A DNA stretch of 64,000 nucleotides from CAWHNT01 sp963830775 (GTDB lineage: Bacteria > Pseudomonadota > Alphaproteobacteria > Geminicoccales > Geminicoccaceae): assembly GCA_963830775.1 (NCBI GenBank), contig CAWHNT010000047.1, positions 620,001 through 684,000 on the forward strand. Reading direction: 5' to 3'. Made by a program: the position numbers and the translations under genes. A model generated the notes under the pieces. That model saw only the letters and a program-made list of their open reading frames with translations, was not told the DNA's origin and did not search any database. Every line of letters starts with the position of its first letter. Position 1 is the stretch's first letter. This document shows, piece by piece, positions 34,483-43,925 of this stretch.

Positions 34483-35418
34483 TCAGACCGCGCGCTCGCC
34501 CAGGGCGGCCTTGACCATGTGGTAGGCGACCAGGAGCTGGGTCAGCGCCAGGGGGTGGCTCATCTTGGAGCCGCCGAAGTCGAACGCGCCGACATTGGCG
34601 CGCAGATGGCTGGCCTCCGGGATCAGGGACCAGAGCAGGTTCTCCAGCCGCTCGGCACGGGCGCTGGGGATGTCGCCTGCGATCTCCAGGAGGTCGACGG
34701 GCTTGCCGTCGGTGTCGCGCGAGAGCGAGAGATGCAGGCCCGACTTCGCCCCGCGGTCCAGGATCGGCTCCAGGTCGGGGTGGGGCAGGGTCGGGCGCAG
34801 CAGGTGGCGCACGTTGAGGGCAGCACCGATCTCCTCGGCATGGCCCTCGGGCTGGTGGAAGCTGACCACGATGTCGGCGAAGGTGCGCTGCGGGCGGATG
34901 AAGGCGCGCGTGTCGGCCTCGCGGTCCTGGATCTGCTTGAGCACCTGCTCGCGGGCATAGCCGCGCTTGGCGCAGTCGCGCTGCACCTTCCAGCGCACGC
35001 GCAGGCTCTCGTCCGGGTCGAGATAGACCTTGACGTCGTAGCACGCGCGCATGGCCCGGCTGTGGTAGCCGAGCAGGCCCTCGACGATGATGTAGGGCCT
35101 GGGTGCCACGTACTCGGGCGCTGCGAGGCTGCCGTCCTTGTGGTCGTAGACCGGCTTCAGGATCGGCTTGCCCTGGCGGAGCAGTGCCAGGTGCTGCTCC
35201 ATGATGTCGATATAGTTGCACTCGGGGTGCAGCGGGGTGATGCCGAGCCGCGCCCGGTCCTCGCGGCCGTAGCGGTGATAGTCGTCGGTGCAGATCGTGG
35301 CCACGCGGTCGGCGCCGAGGATGGCGGCGATGCCGGCCGTGAGCGTGGTCTTGCCGGCCGCGGAATCGCCGACGATGCCCAGGATGATGGGGTGATCGAC
35401 ACGCCGTTCGTATGGCAT
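34483..35418 (-). CDS. prk: Phosphoribulokinase
   Basis: A 311-residue kinase that makes ribulose 1,5-bisphosphate from ribulose 5-phosphate and ATP, the step unique to the Calvin cycle. The P-loop is GIVGDSAAGKTTLTAGIA, and TICTDDYHRYGREDRARLGI, HPECNYIDIMEQHLALL and IIVEGLLGYHSRAMR are typical of the bacterial octameric type. The ATG at 35418 (MPYERRVDHPIILGI) lies five bases after the fbp stop and is preferred over an in-frame ATG at 35445 inside fbp. Confidence 0.95.
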   Translation of the reverse strand: MPYERRVDHPIILGIVGDSAAGKTTLTAGIAAILGADRVATICTDDYHRYGREDRARLGITPLHPECNYIDIMEQHLALLRQGKPILKPVYDHKDGSLAAPEYVAPRPYIIVEGLLGYHSRAMRACYDVKVYLDPDESLRVRWKVQRDCAKRGYAREQVLKQIQDREADTRAFIRPQRTFADIVVSFHQPEGHAEEIGAALNVRHLLRPTLPHPDLEPILDRGAKSGLHLSLSRDTDGKPVDLLEIAGDIPSARAERLENLLWSLIPEASHLRANVGAFDFGGSKMSHPLALTQLLVAYHMVKAALGERAV

Positions 35419-35422
35419 TTGT

Positions 35423-36415
35423 TCAGGCCTCCGCGCCCGTGGCACCCAACGGGAGCCAGCTCGTGAGGAGCTGACGCTCGCCGGTGACGCCCGAGATCAT
35501 CAAGGTCTGCGTGCGGTAGTGGGTGGACCCGTGCTCGACGCCTTCGAACAGGAGGCCCGTGGTGATGCCGGTGGCGCAGAACAGCACCTCGGGCGACATC
35601 ACCAGCTCTTCCAGCTGGTACCAGCGCTCGGTCGAGAGACCGGTCTCGCGCAGGCGCATCTTCTCGGTCGCGAGCTGCGGGTCGAGCCGGCCCCAGAAGG
35701 CGCCGCCCAGGGCACGGATGGCGCAGGCCGAGATGATGCCCTCGGGCGTGCCGCCGGTACCCATGAGCGCGTCGATGCGGCCGTCGGCGAAGGCGGCGAC
35801 GATGGCACCCGCCACGTCGCCCGCCGGATAGAGCGCCACCCGGGCGCCGACGCTGTGGATCTCCTCGACCAGCCGGTTGTGGCGCGGCTTCTCGAGCACG
35901 AAGACGGTGAGCCGGCTCACCGGCTTCTCCAGCACCTCGGCCAGGCGGCGCAGCTTCCTGTCGGTGGGCCAGCTGGGGTCGATCTCGCCGCGGGCAGCCG
36001 GAGGGCCTGCGAACTTCTCCATGTAGAAGCAGGGGCCGGGGTCGAACATCGTGCCCTGCGGGCTCATGGCGATCACCGCCATGGCGTTGGTCAGGCCCTT
36101 GGCGAGGTAGGTGGTGCCCTCGACGGGATCGACCGCCACGTCGTAACGCGTGCCCTCGTGCCCGGTGCCGACCTTCTCGCCCTTGTAGAGCTCGGGTGCC
36201 TCGTCCTTCTCGCCCTCGCCGATCACCACCGTGCCGTCGAAGGGGAGCGCGTTGAGCGTCCGCCGCATGGCCTCGACCGCGGCCCCGTCGCCGCGCTGCT
36301 TGTCGCCGCGGCCGATCCAGTCGCAGGCCGCACGCGCCGCGGCCTCGGTGACGTTGCGCAGGCCGTAGATGAAGAGGGGAGCGGCCGGCCCCAGATCCGC
36401 CGAGCTTTGGCCCAT
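35423..36415 (-). CDS. glpX: Class II fructose-1,6-/sedoheptulose-1,7-bisphosphatase (GlpX type)
   Basis: A 330-residue lithium-sensitive-type phosphatase (GlpX). VVIGEGEKDEAPELYKGEKV and YDVAVDPVEGTTYLAKGL are the metal and phosphate motifs, and LMGTGGTPEGIISACAIRAL is the conserved sugar-binding part. Placed with prk, tkt and cbbLS it most likely serves as the Calvin-cycle bisphosphatase. The ATG at 36415 is the family start; an in-frame start 90 bases upstream adds unrelated residues. It is the first enzyme gene of the operon, 92 bases after the LuxR-type regulator. Confidence 0.93.
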   Translation of the reverse strand: MGQSSADLGPAAPLFIYGLRNVTEAAARAACDWIGRGDKQRGDGAAVEAMRRTLNALPFDGTVVIGEGEKDEAPELYKGEKVGTGHEGTRYDVAVDPVEGTTYLAKGLTNAMAVIAMSPQGTMFDPGPCFYMEKFAGPPAARGEIDPSWPTDRKLRRLAEVLEKPVSRLTVFVLEKPRHNRLVEEIHSVGARVALYPAGDVAGAIVAAFADGRIDALMGTGGTPEGIISACAIRALGGAFWGRLDPQLATEKMRLRETGLSTERWYQLEELVMSPEVLFCATGITTGLLFEGVEHGSTHYRTQTLMISGVTGERQLLTSWLPLGATGAEA

Positions 36416-36507
36416 CGCCGCTGCTCCCCGATCACGTTGTTCTGTGGACCGGAGGATAGGGCCAAGGGCCGGATGCGGGACGCGCGGCCGGGTAGCGGCC
36501 GGCAATC

Positions 36508-37185
36508 TTACGGGTGGGGCTGCATCCCGCCCGAAAGGGTGGGGGAGCCGCGGCTCTCATGCCAGACCTGCACCGCCTGGGCGCGGTTGCGCACCTCGAG
36601 CTTCTCGAAGAGATGGCGGAGGTGGAACTTCACCGTGTTGATCGAGACCCCCAGCGTGCGGGCGAGCTGGGCGTTGGTCTTGCCGGTGCCCAGAGCCTCC
36701 AGGAGCTCGCGCTCGCGGGCGCTCAGCGCCCCGAGCGGGTCCTTGTCCAGCCGACGCACGTCCAGGAACGGGAAGACCATCCGCCCGGCGGCCACGGCCA
36801 GGAGGGTCTCCAGGAGCCGCTCGGGCGGCTCGCGCTTGGAGATGAAGGCGGCACCGCCCAGGGCCATGACCTGGCGCGGGATCGCGGGGTCGTCGGCCCC
36901 GGTGTAGACGACGATGCGCGGCCCCGACGCCTGCTCGCGCAGGGCCTCGAGCACCGCCCGGCCGCCCTTGAACGGCATCTCCCAGCCGATCACTGCGACC
37001 TCGAAGGAGAACCTCCGCACGGCATCGAGGAAGCGCTCGCCGTCGCACGCGGTCACCACGAGGTTGAAGCGCGCATCCTGCAGCACGAGGCTGCGGAGCC
37101 CGGCCAGTACCAGCGGGCTCTTGTCGGCGAGGGCGACGGTGATGGGATAGGAGTTGCGCAAATGCGGCGCGTCTTTCGACTGCAT
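36508..37185 (-). CDS. LuxR/NarL-family regulator with a degenerate receiver
   Basis: A 225-residue protein with a receiver-like domain (ITVALADKSPLVLAGLRSLV, residues ~10-125) and a C-terminal LuxR helix-turn-helix (LSARERELLEALGTGKTNAQ, then LGVSINTVKFHLRHLFEKL). Where response regulators have the phospho-accepting Asp before xxMP, this one reads VAVIGWEMPFKGG, with Gly in place of Asp. It therefore probably does not work by phosphorylation at that site. It is co-directional with and directly upstream of the Calvin genes, in the place a cbbR gene often takes, and divergent from aceE. A role in controlling either unit is inferred. The start could also be ATG 37200. Confidence 0.82.
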   Translation of the reverse strand: MQSKDAPHLRNSYPITVALADKSPLVLAGLRSLVLQDARFNLVVTACDGERFLDAVRRFSFEVAVIGWEMPFKGGRAVLEALREQASGPRIVVYTGADDPAIPRQVMALGGAAFISKREPPERLLETLLAVAAGRMVFPFLDVRRLDKDPLGALSARERELLEALGTGKTNAQLARTLGVSINTVKFHLRHLFEKLEVRNRAQAVQVWHESRGSPTLSGGMQPHP

Positions 37186-37416
37186 GGCCGCGCCCAGCAT
37201 GGCGTCCTCACCGGCGGAGGGCAAGCGACGGGCAAATTGCCTCACTGCGGGTCTTGAGGCTGGGCAGGGCTGCCTCACGCGCTAGCCTTCCTCCCGCGCA
37301 GCCGAGCACCGGCGTCCAGGTCGAAATCACAGTGCGATAGCGTGGCGGTCACGCCTGCTACAACTGCGGACTGTGGCCCGGGCCGGTTGACGTCGAATCA
37401 GTTGGGGGAGGGCCGC

Positions 37417-40079
37417 ATGGACCGGGTGTCCGACAACGATCCCGTCGAAACCAAGGAGTGGCTGGACTCGCTTGAGGGCGTGATCGAGGTCGAAGGCCAG
37501 GACCGCGCCGCCTTCCTGCTCGACGAGCTGCTGGGCCGGGCCCGCCGCTGGGGCACGCCGGTGCCCTACTCGGCCAACACACCCTACCTCAACACCATCC
37601 AGCCGGACCGCCAGGCGCGGCACCCGGGCGATCGGACGATCGAGCACCGGATCCGCTCCTACATCCGCTGGAACGCGGTGGCGATCATCCTGCGCGCGAA
37701 CAAGGAGAGCAGCGAGCTCGGCGGCCATATCGCCAGCTTCCAGTCCTCGGCCCTGCTCTACGACACCGGCTTCATGCATTTCTGGCACGCGCCGTCGGAC
37801 GACCATGGCGGCGACCTGGTCTACGTGCAGGGTCACTGCTCGCCCGGCATCTATGCCAGGAGCCTGATCGAGGGCCGGCTCACCGAGGAGAGGCTCGACA
37901 ATTTCCGCCAGGAGGTCGACGGCCAGGGGCTCTCCTCCTATCCCCACCCCTGGCTGATGCCGGACTACTGGCAGTTCCCGACCGTCTCGATGGGCCTGGG
38001 GCCGCTCGCCGCGATCTACCAGGCGCGCTTCCTCAAGTACCTGCAGGGCCGCGGCCTCGCCCATACCGAGGGCCGCAAGGTCTGGTGCTTCATGGGCGAC
38101 GGCGAGTGCGACGAGCCCGAGAGCCTGGGTGCGATCTCGCTGGGCGGTCGCGAGCGGCTCGACAACCTGATCTTCGTCATCAACTGCAACCTGCAGCGGC
38201 TCGACGGGCCGGTCCGCGGCAACGGCAAGATCGTCCAGGAGCTGGAGGGCATCTTCCGCGGGGCGGGGTGGAACGTCATCAAGTGCCTCTGGGGCACCGG
38301 ATGGGACCGGCTCCTGGCCAAGGACACGGACGGCATCCTCCTGAAGCGGATGGAGGAGGCGGTCGACGGCGAGTACCAGGACTTCAAGTCGAAGAACGGC
38401 GCTTATGTCCGCGAGCACTTCTTCGGCAAGTATCCCGAGCTGAAGGCCATGGTGGCCGACATGACCGACGAGGAGGTCTGGGGCCTCGTCCGCGGCGGCC
38501 ACGATCCGCTCAAGGTCTACGCGGCCTACCACGAGGCGGCCAACACCAAGGGCAAGCCGACCGTGATCCTGGCCAAGACGGTCAAGGGCTACGGCATGGG
38601 CGAGGCCGGCGAGGGGCAGAACATCACCCATCAGCAGAAGAAGATGGGCGAGGTCCACCTCAAGGAGTTCCGCGACCGCTTCTCCCTGCCGCTCACCGAT
38701 GAGCAGATCAAGGAGATCCCCTACCTCAAGTTCGAGGAAGGAAGCCCCGAGCTCAATTACCTGCGCGAGCGGCGCCGTGCCCTGGGCGGCTACCTGCCGG
38801 CGCGGCGGCAGAAGTCCGCCGAGACGCTGGAGGTGCCGCCGCTCTCCGCCTTCGACGCCCAGCTCAAGAGCAGCGAGGGGCGTTCCAACTCGACCACCAT
38901 GGCCTTCGTGCGCATCCTCAACACGCTTCTGCGCGACAAGAAGATCGGCAAGCGGGTGGTCCCGATCGTGCCCGACGAATCGCGCACCTTCGGCATGGAG
39001 GGCATGTTCCGCCAGTTCGGCATCTTCAGCCAGGTGGGCCAGCTCTACCGCCCGCAGGATGCCGACCAGCTGATGTTCTACAAGGAGGACAAGTCCGGCC
39101 AGATCCTGCAGGAGGGGATCAACGAGGCCGGCGCCATGTCGTCCTGGATCGCGGCCGCGACATCCTACTCGGTGTCGAACACGCCGATGATCCCCTTCTA
39201 CATCTACTACTCGATGTTCGGCTTCCAGCGGGTGGGCGATCTCGCCTGGCTCGCCGGCGACATCCGTGCCCGCGGCTTCCTCATCGGCGGCACCTCGGGG
39301 CGGACCACGCTCAACGGCGAGGGCCTGCAGCACGAGGACGGCCACAGCCACATCTACTCGCTCACCATCCCGAACTGCATCTCCTACGACCCTACCTTCT
39401 CCTATGAAGTGGCGGTGATCATCCAGGACGGCCTGCGGCGGATGTATGCCGAGCAGGAGGACGTCTACTATTACATCACCACGCTCAACGAGAACTACGA
39501 GCACCCGGCCCTGCCGGAAGGTGCCGCCGAGGGCATCGTGAAGGGGATGTATCTCTTCCGCGAGGCCGAGGCCGGCGCCAAGGGGCCTCGGGTGCAGCTT
39601 CTGGGCTGCGGCTCGATCCTGCGCGAGGTGATCGCGGCCGCCGACCTGCTGCAGCAGGACTGGGGTGTCTCGGCCGATATCTGGAGCTGCCCCAGCTTCA
39701 CCGAGCTGCGCCGCGAGGCGATCGGCGCCGAGCGCTGGAACCTGCTGCACCCGACCGAGGCGCCGCGCGGAGCTGGGTCGAGACCTGCCTCGACGGGCGG
39801 CAGGGCCCGGTCGTGGCCTCGACCGACTATATCCGGCTCTTCGCCGACCAGATCCGGCCCTACGTGAAGGCCCGCTACCGGGTGCTGGGCACGGACGGCT
39901 TCGGCCGCTCCGACTACCGCCGCAAGCTCCGCCACTTCTTCGAGGTCGACCGGCACTGGGTGACGCTGGCGGCCCTGGAGAGCCTGGCCAAGGACGGTGC
40001 GGTCCCGGCGGCCCGGGTGGCGGAGGCGATCCAGAAATACGGCATCGATCCGGAGAAGCCGAACCCGGCCACCGTCTAA
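37417..40079 (+). CDS. aceE: Pyruvate dehydrogenase E1 component, homodimeric type, one frameshift
   Basis: An 887-residue E1 (after one correction) of the single-chain AceE type, which decarboxylates pyruvate with thiamine diphosphate. The TPP motif is MGDGECDEPESLGAISLGG with INCN about 30 residues later; WHAPSDDHGGDLVYVQGHCS and GLQHEDGHSHIYSLTIPNC are conserved. A missing base near 39768 separates the last ~105 residues (SWVETCLDGRQGPVVASTDY onward). Since aceF and lpd follow, an error rather than gene loss is likely. The ATG at 37417 (MDRVSDNDPVETKEWLDSL) is the family start. The single-chain form, instead of PdhAB, is notable for an alphaproteobacterium. Confidence 0.93.
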
Positions 40080-40146
40080 CGCATCCGATCAGGCTTGAAT
40101 CGATCCGGGCGTCCCGAGCGCCCGGGCAGGGGGGAGTGGCTCAGCC

Positions 40147-41440
40147 GTGGCAGCGACGAACGAGATCAAGGTCCCGGACATCGGCGACTTCAAGGACATC
40201 CCGGTCATCGAGGTCCATGTGGCCGTCGGGGATACGGTCAAGGCCGACGACCCCCTGATCACGCTCGAGAGCGACAAGGCCACCATGGACGTCCCGGCAC
40301 CCCAGGACGGGACCGTGGGCGAGCTTCTGGTCAAGATCGGCGACAAGGTGAGCGAGGGCACCCCGATCATGCGCCTGAAGGACGGCGCCGGTGCCTCGCC
40401 CGAAGCACCGCCTGCCGGCGCCCCGGTCGTGGCCCAGCAGGTGGCACAGCAGGACCCGGTGGCTCAGCCGCGTCAGCAGCCGGCTCCCCCGCCGGCCCAG
40501 AGCCCCGGTGCGACGAGCGACTTCTCGGGTGTCCATGCCAGCCCGTCCGTGCGCCGCCTCGCCCGCGAGCTGGGCGTCGACCTGACCAAGCTGAAGGGTA
40601 CGGGCGAGAAGAGCCGGATCACGCTCGAGGACGTGCGCGGCTTCCTGAAGGGTCCGGCGCAGGCTCCGGCAGCGGCAGCGGCACCCTCGGGCGGCATGGG
40701 CATCCCCGAGATCCCGGCCCAGGACTTCTCCAAGTTCGGCCCGGTCGAGAAGAAGCCGCTGGCCCGGATCAAGCGGATCTCCGGCCCCTTCCTGCACCGC
40801 GCCTGGCTCAACATCCCGCACGTCACGCACGGCGACGAGGCCGACATCACCGAGATCGAGCAGTACCGGAAGGAGCTCGACACCCAGGCCAAGGGCGAGA
40901 AGAAGCCCTACCGCGTCTCCCTCCTGCCGTTCCTGATGAAGGCCTCGGTGTCGGCGCTCAAGGCCTTCCCGGACTTCAACAGCTCGCTGCAGTCCCGAGA
41001 AGGACGCGCTGATCGTCAAGAAGTACTACAATATCGGCATCGCGGTCGACACGCCGGAAGGCCTCGTTGTCCCGGTGATCAAGGACGTGGACCGCAAGGG
41101 CATCGTCGAGCTCAGCCGCGAGCTGGGCGACACCTCGGCCAAGGCGCGCGACGGCAAGCTGGCGCCGGCCGAGATGCAGGGCGGCTGCTTCACCATCTCC
41201 AGCCTGGGCGGGATCGGCGGCACCACCTTCACCCCCATCGTCAACGCGCCCGAGGTGGCGATCCTGGGCGTGGTCCGCTCGAAGATGGCGCCGGTCTGGG
41301 ACGGCAAGGAGTTCAAGGCCCGGCTGATCCTCCCCCTCTTCGTCTCCTACGACCACCGGGTGATCGACGGGGCGCTGGCCGCCCGCTTCGCCCGGCATCT
41401 CTGCACCGTGCTCGAGGACGTGCGCCGGCTGGTTCTCTGA
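40147..41440 (+). CDS. aceF: Dihydrolipoamide acetyltransferase, pyruvate dehydrogenase E2, one frameshift
   Basis: A 430-residue E2 (after one correction). It carries one lipoyl domain (lipoylated Lys in ESDKATMDVP, residues ~1-80), a Pro/Ala/Gln linker, a peripheral-subunit-binding domain (HASPSVRRLARELGVDLTKL), a second linker and the acetyltransferase domain ending in the catalytic YDHRVIDGALAARF. Translation starts at GTG 40147. An extra C in the CCC at 40994-40996 breaks the frame inside the catalytic domain; without it the sequence reads EKDALIVKKYYNIGIAVDTP. E2 forms the core to which AceE and Lpd bind. Confidence 0.92.
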
Positions 41441-41481
41441 CCCGCGCCAGCGCCTGAGCCACGAACCCGGAGAGAGATGCC

Positions 41482-43532
41482 ATGCCCGTCGAGATCAAGG
41501 TCCCCGACATCGGTGACTTCAAGGACATCCCGATCATCGAGGTCCACGTCAGCGCGGGCCAGAAGATCGCCGTCGACGACCCGCTCCTGACGCTGGAGAG
41601 CGACAAGGCCACCATGGACGTGCCCTCGCCGCAGGCGGGCACGGTGGCCGAGCTCAAGGTCAAGCTCGGCGACAAGGTCTCGCAAGGGAGCGTGATCCTC
41701 ACCCTCGAGGCCGAGGGTGCGGCCGCCATCCCGCCCAAGGAGCGGATCAACCAGGGCGCGTCGCCCTCGACGGCCGAGCCCGCGGGCTATGGCTCGCCCG
41801 GCCGGCGCTCTACGAGACGATCGAGGTCAAGGTCCCGGACATCGGCGACTTCAAGGGCGTCGAGGTCATCGAGGTCCACGTCGCCCCCGGTGCCGAGGTC
41901 AAGGCGGACGATCCGCTGCTCACGCTGGAGAGCGACAAGGCGTCGATGGACATCCCCTCGCCGGCCGCGGGCAAGGTCGGCGCGCTGAAGGTCAAGAAGG
42001 GCGACAAGGTCTCCGAGGGCGACCTGATCCTGAAGCTGGAGACCGGGGCCAAGGAACGGGTATCGGCCCCGCCGGCACCGGCTCCCGCCGCCAAGCCGTC
42101 GTCCGGGGCCAAGGGCGATTTCGATGCCGAGGTGCTGGTGCTGGGTGCTGGGCCCGGCGGCTACACCGCAGCCTTCCGTGCCGCCGATCTCGGCAAGAAG
42201 GTCGTCCTGGTCGAGCGCTGGCCGTCGCTTGGTGGCGTCTGCCTCAATGTCGGCTGCATCCCGTCCAAGGCCCTTCTCCACGCCGCCAAGGTGCTGGACG
42301 AGGCGATCGACATGGGCGGCCACGGCATCACCTTCGCCGCCCCGCAGATCGACCTCGACAAGCTCCGCGACTGGAAGGACGGGGTCGTCAAGCGCCTGAC
42401 CGGCGGCCTCTCCGGGCTCGCCAAGGCGCGTAAGGTGACCGTGGTCAGCGGCTACGGCCGCTTCGCCTCGCCCAACGAGCTGGCGGTCGAGCAGCCGAAC
42501 GGCGGCGGCACCAAGACCGTGACCTTCGAGAAGGCGATCATCGCCGCGGGCTCGGAGCCGGTGACGCTGCCCTTCATCCCGCATTCCGACCCGCGGGTGA
42601 TCAATTCCACCGGTGCCCTGGAGCTGGGCGGCATCCCCAAGCGCCTGCTCGTGGTCGGCGGCGGGATCATCGGCCTGGAGATGGCGACGGTCTACAACGC
42701 CCTGGGCACCAGGGTGACCATCGTCGAGCTGATGGATCAGCTCATCCCGGGTGCGGACAAGGACATCGTGACCCCGCTCGCGAAGCGGCTCGAGAAGCGC
42801 TACGAGGCGATCTACCTCAAGACCAAGGTCACCAAGGTCGAGGTGGGCGGCGACGGGCTGACGGCGCATTTCGAGGGCCCGAAGGCGCCGGCCACGGATA
42901 CGTTCGACCGTGTGCTGGTGGCGGTCGGCCGGCGTCCGAACGGCAGGCTGATCGGGGCCGAGAATGCCGGGATCACGGTCGACGAGCGCGGCTATATCCC
43001 GGTCGACAAGCAGATGCGCACCAACCAGATGCACATCTTCGCCATCGGCGACGTGGTGGGCCAGCCGATGCTGGCGCACAAGGCGGTGCACGAGGGCAAG
43101 GTGGCCGCGGAGACTGCCGCCGGCCACAACAGCTTCTTCGACGCCAAGGTGATCCCCTCGGTCGCCTACACCGACCCCGAGGTCGCCTGGGTGGGCCTGA
43201 CCGAGAACGAGGCCAAGGCCAAGGGCGTCAAGTACGGCAAGGGTGTCTTCCCCTGGGCCGCCAGCGGCCGCTCGCTGTCTCTGGGTCGCGACGAGGGCAT
43301 CACCAAGGTGCTGTTCGACGACGCCACCCACAGGATCATCGGCTGCGGGATCGTTGGCCCCAACGCCGGCGACCTGATCGCGGAGGCGGCACTCGCCATC
43401 GAGATGGGCGCGGATGCGGAGGATATCGGCCTCACCATCCACCCGCACCCGACGCTGTCGGAGACCATCGGCATGGCGGCCGAGATGTTCGAAGGGACGA
43501 TCACGGATCTGATCCCACCGAAGAAGCGCTGA
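41482..43532 (+). CDS. lpd: Dihydrolipoamide dehydrogenase with two N-terminal lipoyl domains, one frameshift
   Basis: A 683-residue E3 (after one correction). Two lipoyl domains come first: residues ~1-78 with ESDKATMDVPSPQAG and ~115-190 with ESDKASMDIPSPAAG. Then comes a short Pro/Ala linker and the flavoprotein body: FAD motif VLVLGAGPGGYTAAFRAADL, redox disulfide GGVCLNVGCIPSKALL, NAD motif LLVVGGGIIGLEMATV and the catalytic HPHPTLSE near the end. A missing base near 41801, in the linker between the lipoyl domains, splits the frame. Single lipoyl-E3 fusions are known; a double one is unusual. Confidence 0.92.
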
Positions 43533-43569
43533 TGGCAGTGCTGAACGGTCAGGTGAGGAGGAGCCGGCA

Positions 43570-43857
43570 ATGGCAGTGAAGCAGGAATTCCAGAAGCTGG
43601 TCGAGGGCCAGGTCGCGGTCTGGCAGGGGCAGCTCAAGGACTATCAGGAGCGCATGGCGCAGGCGAGCGCCGACGCCCGCGCCAATTACGAGAAGGGTGT
43701 AGCCAGCCTGCGCGACAACACCGAGCAGGGCAAGAAGCTGCTGGGCGAGGTCCAGACCGCCAGCGAGTCTGCCTGGAAGGACATGCAGTCCGCCTCGCAG
43801 ACAGCGCTGGAGAAGCTGCAGAAGGGCTGGGCCGACGCACTGAAGCGCTTCGGCTAG
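43570..43857 (+). CDS. Phasin-like small helical protein
   Basis: A 95-residue protein that is almost all amphipathic helix (VKQEFQKLVEGQVAVWQGQL, then repeated Ala/Gln/Glu/Lys heptads). Aromatic residues lie at both ends (AWKDMQ, KGWADALKRFG). This pattern resembles phasins and related granule- or membrane-surface proteins, but I see no definite phasin motif, so the call is by general character. It lies 37 bases after lpd and 68 before the malic enzyme, all on one strand. Confidence 0.6.
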   Translation: MAVKQEFQKLVEGQVAVWQGQLKDYQERMAQASADARANYEKGVASLRDNTEQGKKLLGEVQTASESAWKDMQSASQTALEKLQKGWADALKRFG

Positions 43858-43925
43858 GCCGGGCTACGGAAGAACGACGGGGGACCGCCGCGGCACGCGG
43901 TGGAGGCGAGGGCAGGGAAGGAAAT

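Noticed and set aside
34466..35221. N-terminal extension of transketolase over prk
   Set aside because: The added ~250 residues are a shadow of prk. Transketolase starts at 34465 with its normal N-terminus.
37342..37416. Upstream ATG start for aceE
   Set aside because: It adds 25 residues unlike AceE; the ATG at 37417 has GGGGGAGGG ahead of it and gives the normal N-terminus.
37327..39750. 807-residue open frame antisense to aceE
   Set aside because: Long antisense frames are expected in GC-rich genes. The + strand frame has clear AceE motifs, and the antisense translation is low-complexity His/Asp/Leu sequence with no family features.
39768..40079. Separate small gene for the AceE C-terminus
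   Set aside because: The sequence is the exact continuation of AceE, and adding one base joins it. A separate 3' gene has no ribosome binding site.
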